NCBI GenBank assembly: GCA_051294375.1
Contig: CM119271.1
Span: forward strand, 7,802,162-7,866,161
Source of the DNA: Paraspadella gotoi
Taxonomy: Eukaryota > Chaetognatha
Direction of reading: 5' to 3'
DNA length: 64,000 nucleotides
The notes below the pieces were generated by a model. It was not told the DNA's origin. It worked only from the letters and a program-made list of their open reading frames with translations, and searched no databases. Positions 23,413-35,307 of the stretch are shown here, piece by piece; position 1 is the stretch's first letter; every line of letters starts with the position of its first letter. The translations under genes and the position numbers were made by a program.

Positions 23413-23639
23413 CTGGGTTTTTTTTTTTTTGGTAGGTAAGAAGGAACGAATATAAATTGAAAGGGAAAAAAATGGATTATGTTAAAAAAATGTCTAGAAA
23501 TCATCTAAAATGTTATAAAATTATATTGAATAATGAAAAACGTAATAAATTAATATCATCTACAAACGCTTACAAAGATTTATCGTCAGCAGCCCTAATC
23601 ACTCACTCATAGTTATTCTTGCGTCGTGAAACTGAATTT

Positions 23640-24060
23640 CATTTGCAATGTTAGTCGCAATCTTTGTCAAAGTCTTAGTTGCAAATTTTTCCTTTTGTGC
23701 TGTTGTCGTCATAATGTTTATTGCAATTCTTATTTTAAACTTTATCGTGATCTTTATTCCAGTCCATCTCGGAGCGTTCGTGAACTTCTATATCACAATT
23801 TTCTTGACTTCACAGTCCTTGTTGCAGTCATTTTTGCTTAGCTTGTCGCAATTTTCTTAAGTCTCGGTCGAAAGTCTTCGTCTCGGTCTTCGTCCTAATC
23901 TTCGTCGTAATTTTCGTCGCAGCCTTCGGCTCTGTCTTCGTCCCGATCTTCGCCGCAATCGCTCTCGCTGTCTTCGTCGTCATCTTCGTCGCTGTCTTCG
24001 TCGTCATCTTCGTCGCTGTCTTCGTCGTCATCTTCGTCGCGACCGGTCGTCGTCGCGGAA
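23640..24060. repeat. Degenerate GTCNTCRTC-type triplet minisatellite
   Basis: About 400 bp built from 12- to 18-bp units such as GTCTTCGTCGTCATCTTC. It is near-perfect on the right (23,980-24,050) and increasingly decayed to the left, where units like GTCGCAATCTTTGTC are still recognisable. Confidence 0.75.
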
Positions 24061-24184
24061 ATCGTCAACTCGATTCCAAAATGGAAATCGCGGGGAAAAC
24101 GAGGCCAGAGGTCATCGATAAAACGAGTTCAATAGGAAGAGAGAGAGAGAGAGAGAGAGAGAGATAAGAGAGAGAGAGAGAAGA

Positions 24185-24245
<61 letters not shown>

Positions 24246-24502
24246 AGAAAGAGAGAGTAAGAGACCAAAAATTTAAAAAGAAGAAAAATAGAAAACTTAT
24301 TTTAACTTTGATTAAAATATTTATACCCCTTGTTTTTTATCATCTTCGTCGCTGTCTTCGTCGTCATCTTCGTCGCGACCGGGTCGTTCGTCGCGGAAAT
24401 CGTCACTCGATTCCAAAATGGAAATCGGGCGGGAAAACGAGGCAAAGGTCATCGATAAAACGAGTTCAATAGGAAGAGAGAGAGAGAGAGAGAGAGAGAG
24501 AT

Positions 24503-24570
<68 letters not shown>

Positions 24571-24653
24571 GAAAAGAGAGAGTAAGAGACAAATTTTTAA
24601 AAAAAAAATTAGAAATTTTTACTTTGATTAAATATTTATCCCTTGTTTTTATC
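24005..24653 (+). repeat. ~330-bp tandem duplication
   Basis: The unit at 24,005-24,340 (CATCTTCGTCGCTGTC, then a CGATTCCAAAATGGAAATCG region, a GA microsatellite and an ACTTTGATTAAA tail) is repeated at 24,341-24,653 with small indels and a slightly different GA length. Confidence 0.9.
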
Positions 24654-24701
24654 ATTGGAGAGAGAAAAAGAAGACGAGAGAAGAGAGAGAGAGAGAGAGA
24701 A

Positions 24702-24744
<43 letters not shown>

Positions 24745-24747
24745 AAC

Positions 24748-24828
24748 CGGAAATCCCTTCGGCAGCGACACGACTGAAGTTTGGCGCCGGATTTTTGGCG
24801 GGAAAGTGACGTTGAGGAAAGCGGAAGC
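24748..24828 (-). CDS. tutl: IgSF receptor exon E: Ig3-Ig4 linker
   Basis: An 81-bp exon of exactly 27 codons, phase 0 at both ends. It reads ASAFLNVTFPPKI, then SVVSLPKGFP. This aligns residue for residue with the turtle Ig3/Ig4 boundary (SASAYLSVEYPAKVTF...VQYLPF). The acceptor is strong (TTTTGTTTTTAG, AG at 24830-24829) and the donor is GTTAGT after 24748. It follows exon D directly in phase, and exon F follows it. It contains no error. The codons overlap a TTGGCGGGAAA word, which is coincidentally E2F-like. Confidence 0.87.
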
Positions 24829-26057
24829 CTAAAAACAAAAGGGAATCAGTGGGAAAACAGATTTTGTTGGAGAGGGAAAACAGTTTCGCTAACTGTTAAT
24901 GCAAATTTCAAAAAAACAGGGATAACTAAGCCTTTTGTTTCGCAAGGATTAATTTTCTTTCATCTTAAAATAAGAAGTTAGGACGAAGTATGATAATACT
25001 CCTCGATAACGCTCAAGGGAGTAAGTTCTTTTATCCTTTAACAAAACAATGAAAAAAAATATTTAACTACTTCATTGATAAGGAAGCCAGATTTTCTCTG
25101 AATTAATAAACTAAGTTGTGACTAGTGAGAGAGTCCCAAATGGAACCTTGCGACGTTGTTAGAGGCCAGATAGATTTTTTTAAATCGATTTCATATCGTT
25201 CGTTCCATCTTTATAGAAAGGTTCCTTTACCAAACGATGAACCCATTCAAAGTCCCCAAATAACGAATCTCCCCTCCCTTCCCGCTTTGAACGAACAAAA
25301 CGGAATCGTTGAATCGGATTCTTTTTTTTTTCTCCTTCAAACTCAAACGCTCACGACTTTTTTTTTTGATGGGCGAAGGGAATTTTTGTGTATTTATCGC
25401 GTCGAAAGAAAAATCCTCCTTTTCCTTCCGGGAGAATATCGTTTTTTACTCCCCCCTTCCCCCCCCCCGGTCTTTGGAAGGAAGGAAAAGACAAGGGACG
25501 GTGATTCAAAGGTGTTGCGCCGAAAATTGGATTGATCATTTGTTCTTTAAAAGCCTCGATTTGAACTTAATTTGCATACTATTTCTTTCTTTTTTTTAAC
25601 GAGTTAGAATGTTAGAATTAGAGTTAGAATATATTTATTTACTACTCATTCCCACTTGATTAAGAGACTAGTTCTAAACCTTAGCTCGAAAAGCGAAAGT
25701 CTACCAAATAATCAAAACGTATCAATGAAAATATCTCGCTATTACCAGATGTTAGTCAATTTCTGGATAAGCAAGAATATCATATAGAGTCGCTGCGCGA
25801 GTACTCGCGGCGCCCCCCCCCCAAAAAAAAATTGGGCCCATCGAGCGGGTATTTTTCCTTCTTTAATTTTTTTCTTCTTTCTTTTTTTTCTTTCTATCCG
25901 ATAAAATGGCGGAGAGAATTTTGCGTTTTTTTCTTCTCCGTCAACGGTTGCCAAGGCGACGGGAAAGAAACCATCTTAAATTTCCAAACCAAACAACGCC
26001 GATTTAAATTGTAAACACGTGCAGATAATGGTTGAAAGAAAGAGATGGAGGAGAAAC

Positions 26058-26093
<36 letters not shown>

Positions 26094-26163
26094 AGAAAGA
26101 GAGAGAGCAGAGAGACACACTCTGAGACAGGGACAGATTCTAACCGCATACGGTTTTAGCCAC
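24829..26163. other. Intron D-E
   Basis: AT-rich unique sequence with T and A runs, a C-run at 25.81 kb, and a GA tract at 26,060-26,113. Plus-strand open frames at 25.1-25.6 kb are unremarkable. Confidence 0.55.
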
Positions 26164-26272
26164 CTGCGAGGCGCTGCCTACTCCGTTGGACGCTTGACAG
26201 GTGTAGACGCCGGCATCGGGCGCCAACGCAGATGCCAGGCGGAGCGTCCCTTCTCTCCGGTTCACGCTCGCC
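26164..26272 (-). CDS. tutl: IgSF receptor exon D: second half of Ig3
   Basis: Strands E-G of an Ig domain: NREGTLRLASALAPDAGVYTC, here NRREGTLRLAS then PDAGVYTCQASNGVGSASQ. The F-strand motif Asp-x-Gly-x-Tyr-x-Cys is intact. The acceptor CCCCGCAG (AG at 26274-26273) leaves one base that completes the Arg codon opened by exon C (phase 2). The donor chosen is CAG/GTGGCT after 26164, because it joins exon E with exact alignment to turtle (NGIGDPQSASAYLSV). A GTATGC 12 bases further on is an alternative donor. In the allele with the transposon, the BEL/Pao element lies in the intron just upstream. Confidence 0.85.
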
Positions 26273-26531
26273 CTGCGGGGAAAAGGGGGAGGCAGGGTGC
26301 AGGGGGTCAGAGGAGAAAAAAGAGGAAACAGGTGTCAGGGTGTGACAGGTGTCAAATACAACAGGTGTTAAGAAAAAGCGACGAAGCGGAAGCAAAAAAA
26401 TTATGTTCATCCGAGTTGAGAAATGGAAAACCCTACCAGTTCAAACATCCTTTCGTTTTATGATGGAAAAAAAAGGGGATGGCGTTAAGTCGTCTGTCCT
26501 GTCTGTCAATCTCTCTCTCTCTCTCTCTCTC
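26273..26531. other. Intron C-D segment up to the transposon insertion point
   Basis: Contains three ACAGGTGT words (26,328-26,372) and then CAGTTCAAACA...GGCGTTAAGTC...GTCTGTCAATCTCTCT, the left flank of the insertion. The same flank reappears at 36,375-36,454 in the empty-site copy. Confidence 0.75.
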
Positions 26532-27286
26532 TGAAGCGCTTTTAACGCGCGGATCCTAGATAATCCGAGATAGTATCGCAATAAAACAAGTCTACAGTTT
26601 CATCTCTATTCTTCTAGATGCCACTAACTTTGGTGCCCCTAAGTTTTATTCGAATTCAATCCGTGTTCATATACTACTCTCAAACAAGTATCTTTGGAAA
26701 CCAAACAGTTTCTAAATGTAAAACCTAACTATAACCTTGATATTCTCTAGAACCATGTTGAATTAAAGCATGAAAATAGTGAAGCACATTTTGAGGTAAT
26801 ACATTTTCAATTCTCAGGTACAATATTCATGGTTAGTTAGAAGGACAGAGTAGGCAAGAGAGGTTCAGGTTAGATGGGGCAAGTGTGTGAGTATGTGTTT
26901 AAAACTATTAAAAATAGACAACTAAATTATATTAAAATAAACTTAAACTTTAAAGTAAACCCATAAATATTAGTAAACCCTAAAAGTTTTAAAAAACAAG
27001 ATTTCAAAAATAGTTAATCCAATGTAAATAAACCTTCATTTGGTTCAAATAGAGATAAAACATTGGCAGTAAGTAGTACAAAACATTATTTTCCTTTTCA
27101 TTTTTCACACGTGTTTAATGAGAGTAAAGATTGTGCAAGATTAAAACTGAACACGTCGTTCTTAGCTTACATAAAGCTGATCGCGGAAGAGTAAATTTCA
27201 GAATATTCAACGGAACAAATGATTCTCATCGATTCTAAACGAAACAAAACAATTTACGAGAATAAAAAAGGCAATCGCTTTCTCCA
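26532..27286 (-). repeat. 3' LTR of the BEL/Pao element
   Basis: 755 bp, TG...CA on the plus strand. It aligns with 33,779-34,543 throughout, with frequent small indels. On the minus strand a G-rich GTGGGGTAA lies immediately upstream, in the position of the polypurine tract. Confidence 0.87.
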
Positions 27287-27688
27287 TTACCCCACATCAG
27301 GGTTTCCCTGATAAATAAAATCAAATAATAGAATTGGATGGCGTTAGTAGCGCTATAAAAAATAGGGATCAAGACATACTAAAATGATAAAACCATACAT
27401 AAATAATTGGTAAAAGTATCTATGATAAAAAAAAGGGTAAACGCATTACGATAAAAATTGACCATGAATGGAATTAAAAATCTAAACGTTGATGACATCA
27501 GAAATATCAAGTTTTCTCCGTTTTCGAGGTCATCATCGTATATGGAGAGGGAAAGCTTGGAGCAACTCGGTCAAGACAGTTCTTTTTCCGTACGGCTCGC
27601 GAACGGCGACTGCTGTATAATGATGGCGCTCTATCCCGAGCGGCTCTCTATAAAATGGCAAGGACTTCCAATAGGGACGAGGTAGCTG
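27287..27688 (-). other. BEL/Pao 3' non-coding segment
   Basis: Between the end of pol-like sequence and the 3' LTR. AT-rich at 27.29-27.45 kb, mixed composition beyond. No protein recognised. Confidence 0.5.
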
Positions 27689-28340
27689 TCAGTTCTGGCC
27701 GAACGATAACGATGTATCGCCCTCTTGACGATTGCGGTGTGACTTCGTCACTTTCTGGCGCTGTTGCAGCTCGGCAATTTGATGACTCGCTATTAGCCGT
27801 CCACCGCTTCCATAAAACTCATTCAGCAAGGGGCCGTAGCTTGCGCTGCCATGCAGTGCTTGGGGCTGCACTGTCCATAGACATCGGGGACCAGTTCGGG
27901 GTGCGCACCAAGGGCAGCGGAAGACCGGGGATACAGCAACATGAGATGGGAAAGCGCGGGGGTCCTTTCGCGCTCTCAGGGATTCCTCGTAATTAGGCAC
28001 GATCATTCACCAATGTTCTCACTGAGCAGAGTTAGGGTACCAAACACGACGTCCGAGCGACGTCTTTTCCCTGAATAAGGACAATAACGCTTTCTTCGTA
28101 ATTCTTGGACGAGAGATTCCCAGGCAGCCTTCCCAATGGGGCGCTCTCAGCAGGAATTGAAGGAGGCCACTTTTGTTACGATGATGCGTTGAACTGTCTT
28201 CGGGCCTCTTGGTTCCACCTGCTGTACGAGATCGATCAACACTCCTTGGGTCTTGCAACCACGAAATCGTTGGTGCCATTGTCGCTCAAAGAACCTTGAC
28301 ACCAGGGGTCGAGCACGGAAAACGTTCAAAGGCATCATAC
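27689..28340 (-). pseudogene. BEL/Pao pol fragment: integrase C-terminal region
   Basis: Minus-strand fragments in two or three frames show features of the BEL/Pao integrase end: a hydrophobic PHWEG-like segment (28.1-28.2 kb) and a C-terminal LQQRQK...KSHRN segment followed by an acidic turn (27.72-27.82 kb), typical of the family's terminal domain. Frame shifts separate the pieces, so no intact protein is encoded. Confidence 0.75.
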
Positions 28341-31189
28341 AAACTCAGGGGAGTTGAATTATATTCCCTCAAGAAGGTTCCAAATGGATAGCACGCATCT
28401 TGAGACAAGTTAAAATAAGGGCCACCCAGCTTTGGAGTATGAGCCTGACTTCACATAGAAGGGGACACCAAACAAATCATTCCAGGTCACTCAAAGGATA
28501 ACCCAATGCCAACACGCAGACTAGGTAAGAGCCTTTTTGCTGCAAAGTTTTTCCCATGATGCCCGCTTACAAGCGGTGCAGCATCGAATTACATCGCTGA
28601 CAGAGCACGACCCTCTCGATGATCCAAAACTTGACGCCGCAAACTTAGCAGGAATCTGGTCAGGCCCGGTTATGCGCATTCTCTGCAGTGGCGCAATGGT
28701 GCCATGATCATCTTGGTTATACGAGGAAGAGGCAGCGCAAAATGATAGGATGCTTCGAATTCATTACTCTTTTTCTCAACAAGCGCGCTGAAGTGTCGGC
28801 CACCAACTTCGGAGACCATCATTCAATGAAATGGGTCTCCTCCGGCGAAGGAAGACTTTTGACCTCAGAGCGCTGTGAGAAAACCGAAGGCGATGCTGGC
28901 TGAGGGATAGCATCCTCTTTACCAAAATGTTGTTCCCTGAAGCAGTTGAAGCCCGAGCTTTCCTTTCACTGTTCCATCTCATCTTTCAAGAGTCAAAGGA
29001 CCAGGCTTCGCTTCCTTAGATAGCGTTCTGCAAAGGGGAAGAGCAGATCAGCAAAACTCTGATCAACCTTCTCCATGTGGGACATTTGAGGCCAATCGCT
29101 CAATATTGACATCTGAGACAAGCTGGACGAAGCAGCGCCTCGATAGTATGCACTTTTGAAAATCACTAGTTAATTGCATGACAACTAATTCTCTTTCTTC
29201 TTTCAATAGGCCAGTAGTTGAAGACCGCGAAATTTCTGTTAGAATACTCGGGACCACTCAATGCAAAATAAATCTTCCAGGATTACAGATATCTATCTGC
29301 ATCTAATACCACGGGCGGGAACACAGATCCGCTGGATTCTTATTGGTGGAAATCATAACCGCCACTGGTCCAACATCTGTCACCTCATGAATGGTATTTC
29401 AAACGATTGGGGAAAAATATGCCTGTGTTACCTGTTGTAGTCCTATTTCTAATTCATCTTCAAGAATGCAGGTAGCATCTATCAGAGAACCATCACCCAG
29501 GTCCTAGTCTGCCTCACGTTTCAGAAACTTGTACAAAATCACTTCCAGAGATAAGCTCTTGCATCTCAAGAGCGGGGAATGGTTTCTGCGACCTTTTTGT
29601 GGCAGACCGATTCAAAGGGAGTAAACCAGTGCCTTAGCACAAAATATTTCACCTATGGACAACATCATATTCATCAAATTCGTTGATAAGTGCGCACCAA
29701 AGCCACGTCGAACATGCATCAACAAAAATATGCAAGTGTCTCAAATTTTTTTGTTGTAGGTGTGAGGTCTTTTTTCCAGCCTTTGGACTCCGGACCAGAG
29801 GACAGCTAGGGCAGACGTCCTAGCCATTCCTTAAAGGTCTTGGTTTATTCCTCAGAGGAGACTTGATCATCCCAACCAACATCGGGCTTTTACAAGCTTT
29901 TGTGGAGCAGTAACCTTGCCTGAAGTATACATGGAGATGCTAGGCCAAAGGTGAATAGACGAAGCTGTGAACCGGACAACAATTTCCGTTCGAGAGAAAG
30001 TCAATCTCCCACGCCTTTCGGTCATCACCTTGAGGAATATTACTTTTCCATCTAGAATAGTGCGCGGCTATCGCGGGTGCGAGTCGCCCTGTGGCTTCGC
30101 GGGCCGAGCGGGCGGGGTCCGCCCTGATTCCACTCTGGCTACAAGTGGGGGCCAAACCAGGCGCCGCCGACGCAATTGATTCGTCTGGTCTCGGGCCTGG
30201 CGGGCGGGTGGTGGGAAGCGGGGCACGGGTAATGTTTTGCCCGCGCGGTATATGACCGGATACGATTTGGGTCGTATTAGCCCAAGCCCAAAGTCTGTTC
30301 TCCATGTCCATGTGACTTCTTTACAACTCAGGATCGGCTCCTGGTAATCACAGGTGCTCCATTCAATCTTAAGCAAATGACTGTCATTGTTGACAGCCAA
30401 CTTATAAGAAGTATAAAGGTTTATTTATCCCGCCATCTTCTCCAGACTCATCAAGCGACCAGCCCCATATAGTCTAAAGCACTAGGAGTGCCAAGAGAAG
30501 AACCACGCACCAATCTCTTCATGGAGCAAAGTATCAGCAAGCGTCCTTACCAATAATGAGATCAAAACTCTCAACACCTTCAATCTTACCACCTTAACGT
30601 TCCTTAAGGATGGTCATGTAACCATGCAACCTCTTCTTAGTTGGTGTGTGGTAAGTTGTCACCATTGGTTAGCTCGGGGGATCAATAATGATTATTGGAG
30701 TTGCAAAAACCTTCTGAAGGGTTCTTTACCTCCTCAAACTTCCATAGCTCACCAGCTCTAGCCCTGGTGACATCTTCGTGGTTTTACGAGATCTAACTAC
30801 CAATCGACTTAAGTCAATCCATCGCACTAGTGCATAGGCGATCTCCATCTCATCAGCAAGACGCTGAGAAACAAAAAGTCACATCAACTTCCAGGTATCT
30901 AAGAGAGCTATAGACGTACTTTTCCCTACTGTCGCACGCGAACCAAAATGGTGCCGACTATGGGCCTATATCCGTTCTCTTTTCCTGGCTCTAATGGAAT
31001 GAGAAGCAACCTTTTTAGCAGTCTGCGGATCGCTTGAGGTGCGCACGAGGTTAGACGTTGAAGTGTGGGGGTTGATGCGGCATGCTGGGTGTATTTTTTG
31101 AGTTTTTTTGGGGGGGGTTTCAGTTTTGCTTAGCTCACTTGGAGAAGTGGTTGTGGTGCTGTCCCTTACATGTCGGTGCATGTGGCAGG
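28341..31189 (-). pseudogene. BEL/Pao pol region, heavily broken
   Basis: By position this holds protease, reverse transcriptase and RNase H between gag and integrase. Only short open stretches survive on either strand, and I could not assign individual catalytic motifs. The call rests on flanking gag and integrase fragments. Confidence 0.5.
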
Positions 31190-31345
31190 ATCCTTACAGA
31201 CTGACAGCAGAATGGCCAGTTCCAAAACATCTAAAGCAACGACGAGGACGTCGACAGAGATGTTATTCCGCTGAAAAGGCTTAGCACGCAAAAAGAACAT
31301 GACACTTCTCTACCCGGTGAGCACCGCCGGTTGCACACCCTGCAT
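31190..31345 (-). pseudogene. BEL/Pao gag zinc-knuckle fragment
   Basis: The minus strand shows Cys/His clusters of the BEL/Pao nucleocapsid type: a CxxC start, a CFRCFGTGH segment, and a downstream segment with Asp-Pro-Ala-Thr-Cys-Thr. They are spread over different frames because of indels. Confidence 0.72.
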
Positions 31346-33778
31346 TTTGAATGCAGCTGTCGGCAGAAGACTGTGGTGTAGACTTAGCAGACTGGGTTCC
31401 GGAGCAGGGGAAGATTCCCTCAAGCCTTCAACAGCATTGGCTCTGACCGGATTACTCTTTTATTACCTCTGAAAGAGATTTTATCTTCCATGTGAATGGA
31501 GTATCACCTTCTTTGACCATATTCGTTGAGAAATGAAGGAAATCATGGAAGGTCAGGTAAATGCCCCTGCATTCTTTTTACGGTTATACTTTTTGTTCCA
31601 AAGCACTTTTCAAAAGGGAAGACAGCCGTTCTCAAGATCTTATTGACAGAGGAGTTAGTATGCCAATTCACTCAACGCTGTTACTTCTGTGTGGCAACTG
31701 TCACACACGACTGAAGCTGATAATAAAATTTTCTGACACCACTATATCGCCTTCCTTTAACCTTAAACCTTCTTCAGAATTTTCCTGAGCTTTGTCCCCT
31801 GCAGAATCAGGTGGGTAGCTCCCCACCTTTTGGCCGAGCTCCAACCTTTCGCGTGATATAATGCGAACATCGACATTCTTGCTCTATTCAAATCTCTGAT
31901 CAAATCATAGGCCTCACCCTCTACCCACTCAACAATTCCCTAAAACTTCTCCTGAGAGGTCAAGCAAGAACTCTTCAACTTAGTCGCAACCTGAGTAAGA
32001 ATGGGCGTCAGTTTCCAAACCTATCACCCTTAAATTTGCGTTTCGGACGAAGCGAAAGCACTCGGTTTCTGAACACGATAACCGATTCGGTGTTGCATCT
32101 GTGGAAGGTTGTGGAGCTCCAGTCCTAATGCTGTGATTTGCCAAGTCGGACAGACAGTGAGCTGCAGCGGGTTGAGTGCTGATGTGCCATAACCACTGTG
32201 GGAATTGGTGATAGGTGGGCGAATTAGAGTTTGAGAAAACTGGGTTGTTGAAGATGGTTCGTGTAGTGAGAGTCAGTGCGAGGCTGATAGATAGGATAGG
32301 ATGTAAAGGCAATTGCGGCAGAAGATAAATTGGGCAGCGATTGTGGCGGCTGAGCTAAAAGTCAAGGTTGATTGGGAACAGGATGGAAGGTTGAATCAAT
32401 GGGTTGGAGGTATAACAGGCAAAGCAGTCGCATGAGGATGGAATAGGGATTGGCTGAAAGCAGATGAAGTGGAGGAGAGTCGAGGACGCCCCAGTAGGAC
32501 TGCCCGCGCCAGCCTGAGAGGATAGTAGGAAATGAAAACAGAATTCCTGAATGGGGCTGACCCAGTTAGGCTGGGCTCAATAACAATATTCAGGTGCTCC
32601 TGTGCCAGAACAATCTGGCTGTTGTCCTACTTTCTCAGAAAGCTCTTGTAAACGCGATTCATTAGAATGTGACATGGGGTCCTCTTGATTCCTCCTCACT
32701 GGTTTTCGCACATTCTCCAGAGCACCTTCCAGATCAAGTTGGCCATATTGAGTTCCGAAGGTCTGGCTCTGCAGTTACCCTCGCTCTCTGGTTCTGCCTC
32801 TTGCTCTCTCTAGTTCTCTTCTGCATCTTCCTCTGTTCTTCTTCCTGATCTCTTTGTTTCCTTCTCAGCTGTCTGTCTCTGTCTCCTGCTGCTGCTTGAG
32901 GAAATTAAGTTAAGCTGCGTTTCTTTTAAGCTGGATAGCAGCATCAGTAGCAGCGCGCTTATCGCCTTTGATTAGGTAGTACTCCCAGTAGATCTGCCTC
33001 TTTGATGAATGACGAGATGCGCCACCAGCAGATACTATGACTGCGCATCTCTTGTGTTAAAGGTTCCTAGACGAAGCAGAGGAGGCGGAAAGGTAAATAG
33101 GACTGTCACTGAAGCAGGGAGCAAGGTTTGATTGCTTATATACTCCAGCCCATCAGGAGGATTCTACGGTTTGGTGAAGAAGGAGGGGTTTTCCAAGGCA
33201 TCAAAGACTGGCTTTGTATTGTTCGACGCAGTAGAGCAATAACGCTACCTTAGGCTCCCTTGAGTACTTAATCTCCATGGTACGAGGTCCCTTTCCACCC
33301 TCTTGGCCGCGAACGTTTCAATGGCATCTACTTGTCACAAAATCTTAGAAAGCATTCCTTTTGGCACTCTAGTGACCTTAACGGCTCAAACTCTTAGGCC
33401 AGGTCCTGTGCAGCTTGCATATGGCATGATGAACAATAATGATGCCTGTTCAGCTTTCTCCTTTTCAGATCCTCAAGAACTCTCAGTGACTTAGCCATAG
33501 CCATGCAGGAAAATCAATGAATCCTTATTAAACAAACATGGGCAGCTAATAGTACGAAAGCCTGAGGCCTTGGTCCTGTTCAAACAGGGAAAAAGCCAAA
33601 ACCTCATACTTTGAAAACCCTGGGGTTTTAAGGACAATAAGCACAACAACATCTAGTAAGCCTTAAGCTTAAATCCTATAAACCAAAGCTTGGTAAATAA
33701 CCAAGTAAATTTAAAAATGAGGGCACGAAGAAAATTGAAGCCACATACTGGCACTCAGAAATGATGAAGTTTTAAACT
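31346..33778 (-). pseudogene. BEL/Pao gag N-terminal and leader region
   Basis: Between the zinc knuckles and the 5' LTR. The longest minus frame (31,980-32,312) has no confident domain. Plus-strand frames here are also short. Assigned to gag/leader by position only. Confidence 0.5.
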
Positions 33779-34543
33779 TGAAGCGTTCTTAACGCCCGCG
33801 AACCTAGATAATCCGAGGTATTATCGCAAATAAATACAAGTATAAGTTTCATCTCTATTCTTCTAGAGTGCCCTTAATTTGTGCCCTTATTAATTATTGA
33901 ATTCAAATCGTTGTTCAACTACTCTCAAACAAGTATCTTTGGAAACCAAAGTTCTCAACATGTAAAACACCTTAACTATAACCTTATATTCTTTTAAGAA
34001 CCGTAATAAGCAGGAAATTAGTAACCACATTTTGAGATAATTACAATTCAATCTCAGGTACAAATATTCATGGTAATAGAAAGTAGCAAGAAGAGGTTCA
34101 AAGTAGATGGGCAGTGTGACTCTCGTGTGTTAAAACTATTTAAAAAATAGACAATGCTAAATTAATATTAAGATAAAACCTTAACTTTTAAAGTAAACTT
34201 ATATAACCTAAGTACAATTCCAATTTAAATCCAATGTAAACTAACCTTTCAATTTTGGGTCCAGAATAGAGAAAAGTAAACGTATTGGCCAAGGTGCAGT
34301 AAATATAGTACACAACATTTTATTTTCCTTTTCATTCTTTTTTACACACGTTTTATTGAATTTGAGGAGTAAAAGACTTGTGCAAGATAAAACTTGCATT
34401 GAAAACACGGCTTTTTTCGTTTGTTTAGCTTATCTAACAGCTGATGCGCGGATATAAATTCAGATATTTCAACCGGAAACAATGATTCTATCGATCTAAA
34501 CGAAACTAAACAATTTACGCGAATAAAAAGTGTCGCGTCTGCA
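33779..34543 (-). repeat. 5' LTR of the BEL/Pao element
   Basis: 765 bp, TGAAGCG...GTCTGCA on the plus strand, aligned to 26,532-27,286. Its right edge abuts CT-rich host sequence that continues into CCATTTGATACT, as at the empty site. Confidence 0.87.
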
Positions 34544-35214
34544 TTCTCTCTCTTTCCTCTCTCTCTCTCTCTCTCTCTTCTCTTCCTCTCTCTCTCCTCT
34601 CCTCTCTTCTCTCTCTCTCTCCATTTGATACTCTTCTCCTCTACAATTCATTGGCGACTTCAGTCACGAACTCGTGCTCTTTTTGTTATTCCCATTTTTT
34701 TTGGTCCCGTCGAACCGGGAGAGACACCTTGCGGAGATGACGCCAAACAAAAGAGCAATCAGCGAATTTAAAGCATTGACTTGAATTTAAAATAAATAAG
34801 TAGAGAACATATTCTCATTTTTCACTTGTTATTTGTATTGTACTGAGGTTTATGGTCTTTGGACCGACCTGATTTCGAATTGCAATACAATATAATCAAT
34901 TGTTACTAATTTAATTTAATGCTAAATTAAATTTCTGAGCAGTTGAGTTTAATCTCAAAACAATTACTCATCAACAGCAATACCGACATAAAAATCAATC
35001 AAACCAATCATTTACCAACATAAACATCAATCAAACCAATCATTGAGATCAATTTTATCACCGATAATCTCTTTTCCCAATCACGAGGGCATCACTTGAA
35101 ACCATTTTCCGGTGATCAATCACCAACGATCACTGATTGATCATCCACTTCTCTCGTTTTTCAGTGAAATGAAAGACAAATTGATTCATTCAAAAAAAGG
35201 ATTTCATTCCAGAG

Positions 35215-35307
<93 letters not shown>

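Larger units (their letters stand above)
26532..34543 (-). mobile_element. BEL/Pao LTR retrotransposon, degenerate, minus strand
   Basis: About 8.0 kb bounded by two direct repeats that begin TGAAGCG and end in CA, flanked on both sides by CT microsatellite. Internal minus-strand fragments match BEL/Pao order: gag zinc knuckles (31.2-31.35 kb) before integrase/C-terminal pol (27.7-28.3 kb). All frames are broken by frameshifts and stops, and some of this may be consensus error rather than ancient decay. A matching empty site occurs at about 36.45-36.53 kb. The expected 5-bp target duplication cannot be read because the target is a CT repeat. Primer-binding site not identified with confidence. 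Confidence 0.85.

Noticed and set aside
27458-27996. Plus-strand ORFs inside the transposon as host genes
   Set aside because: They overlap minus-strand pol fragments of the BEL/Pao element and have no domains.
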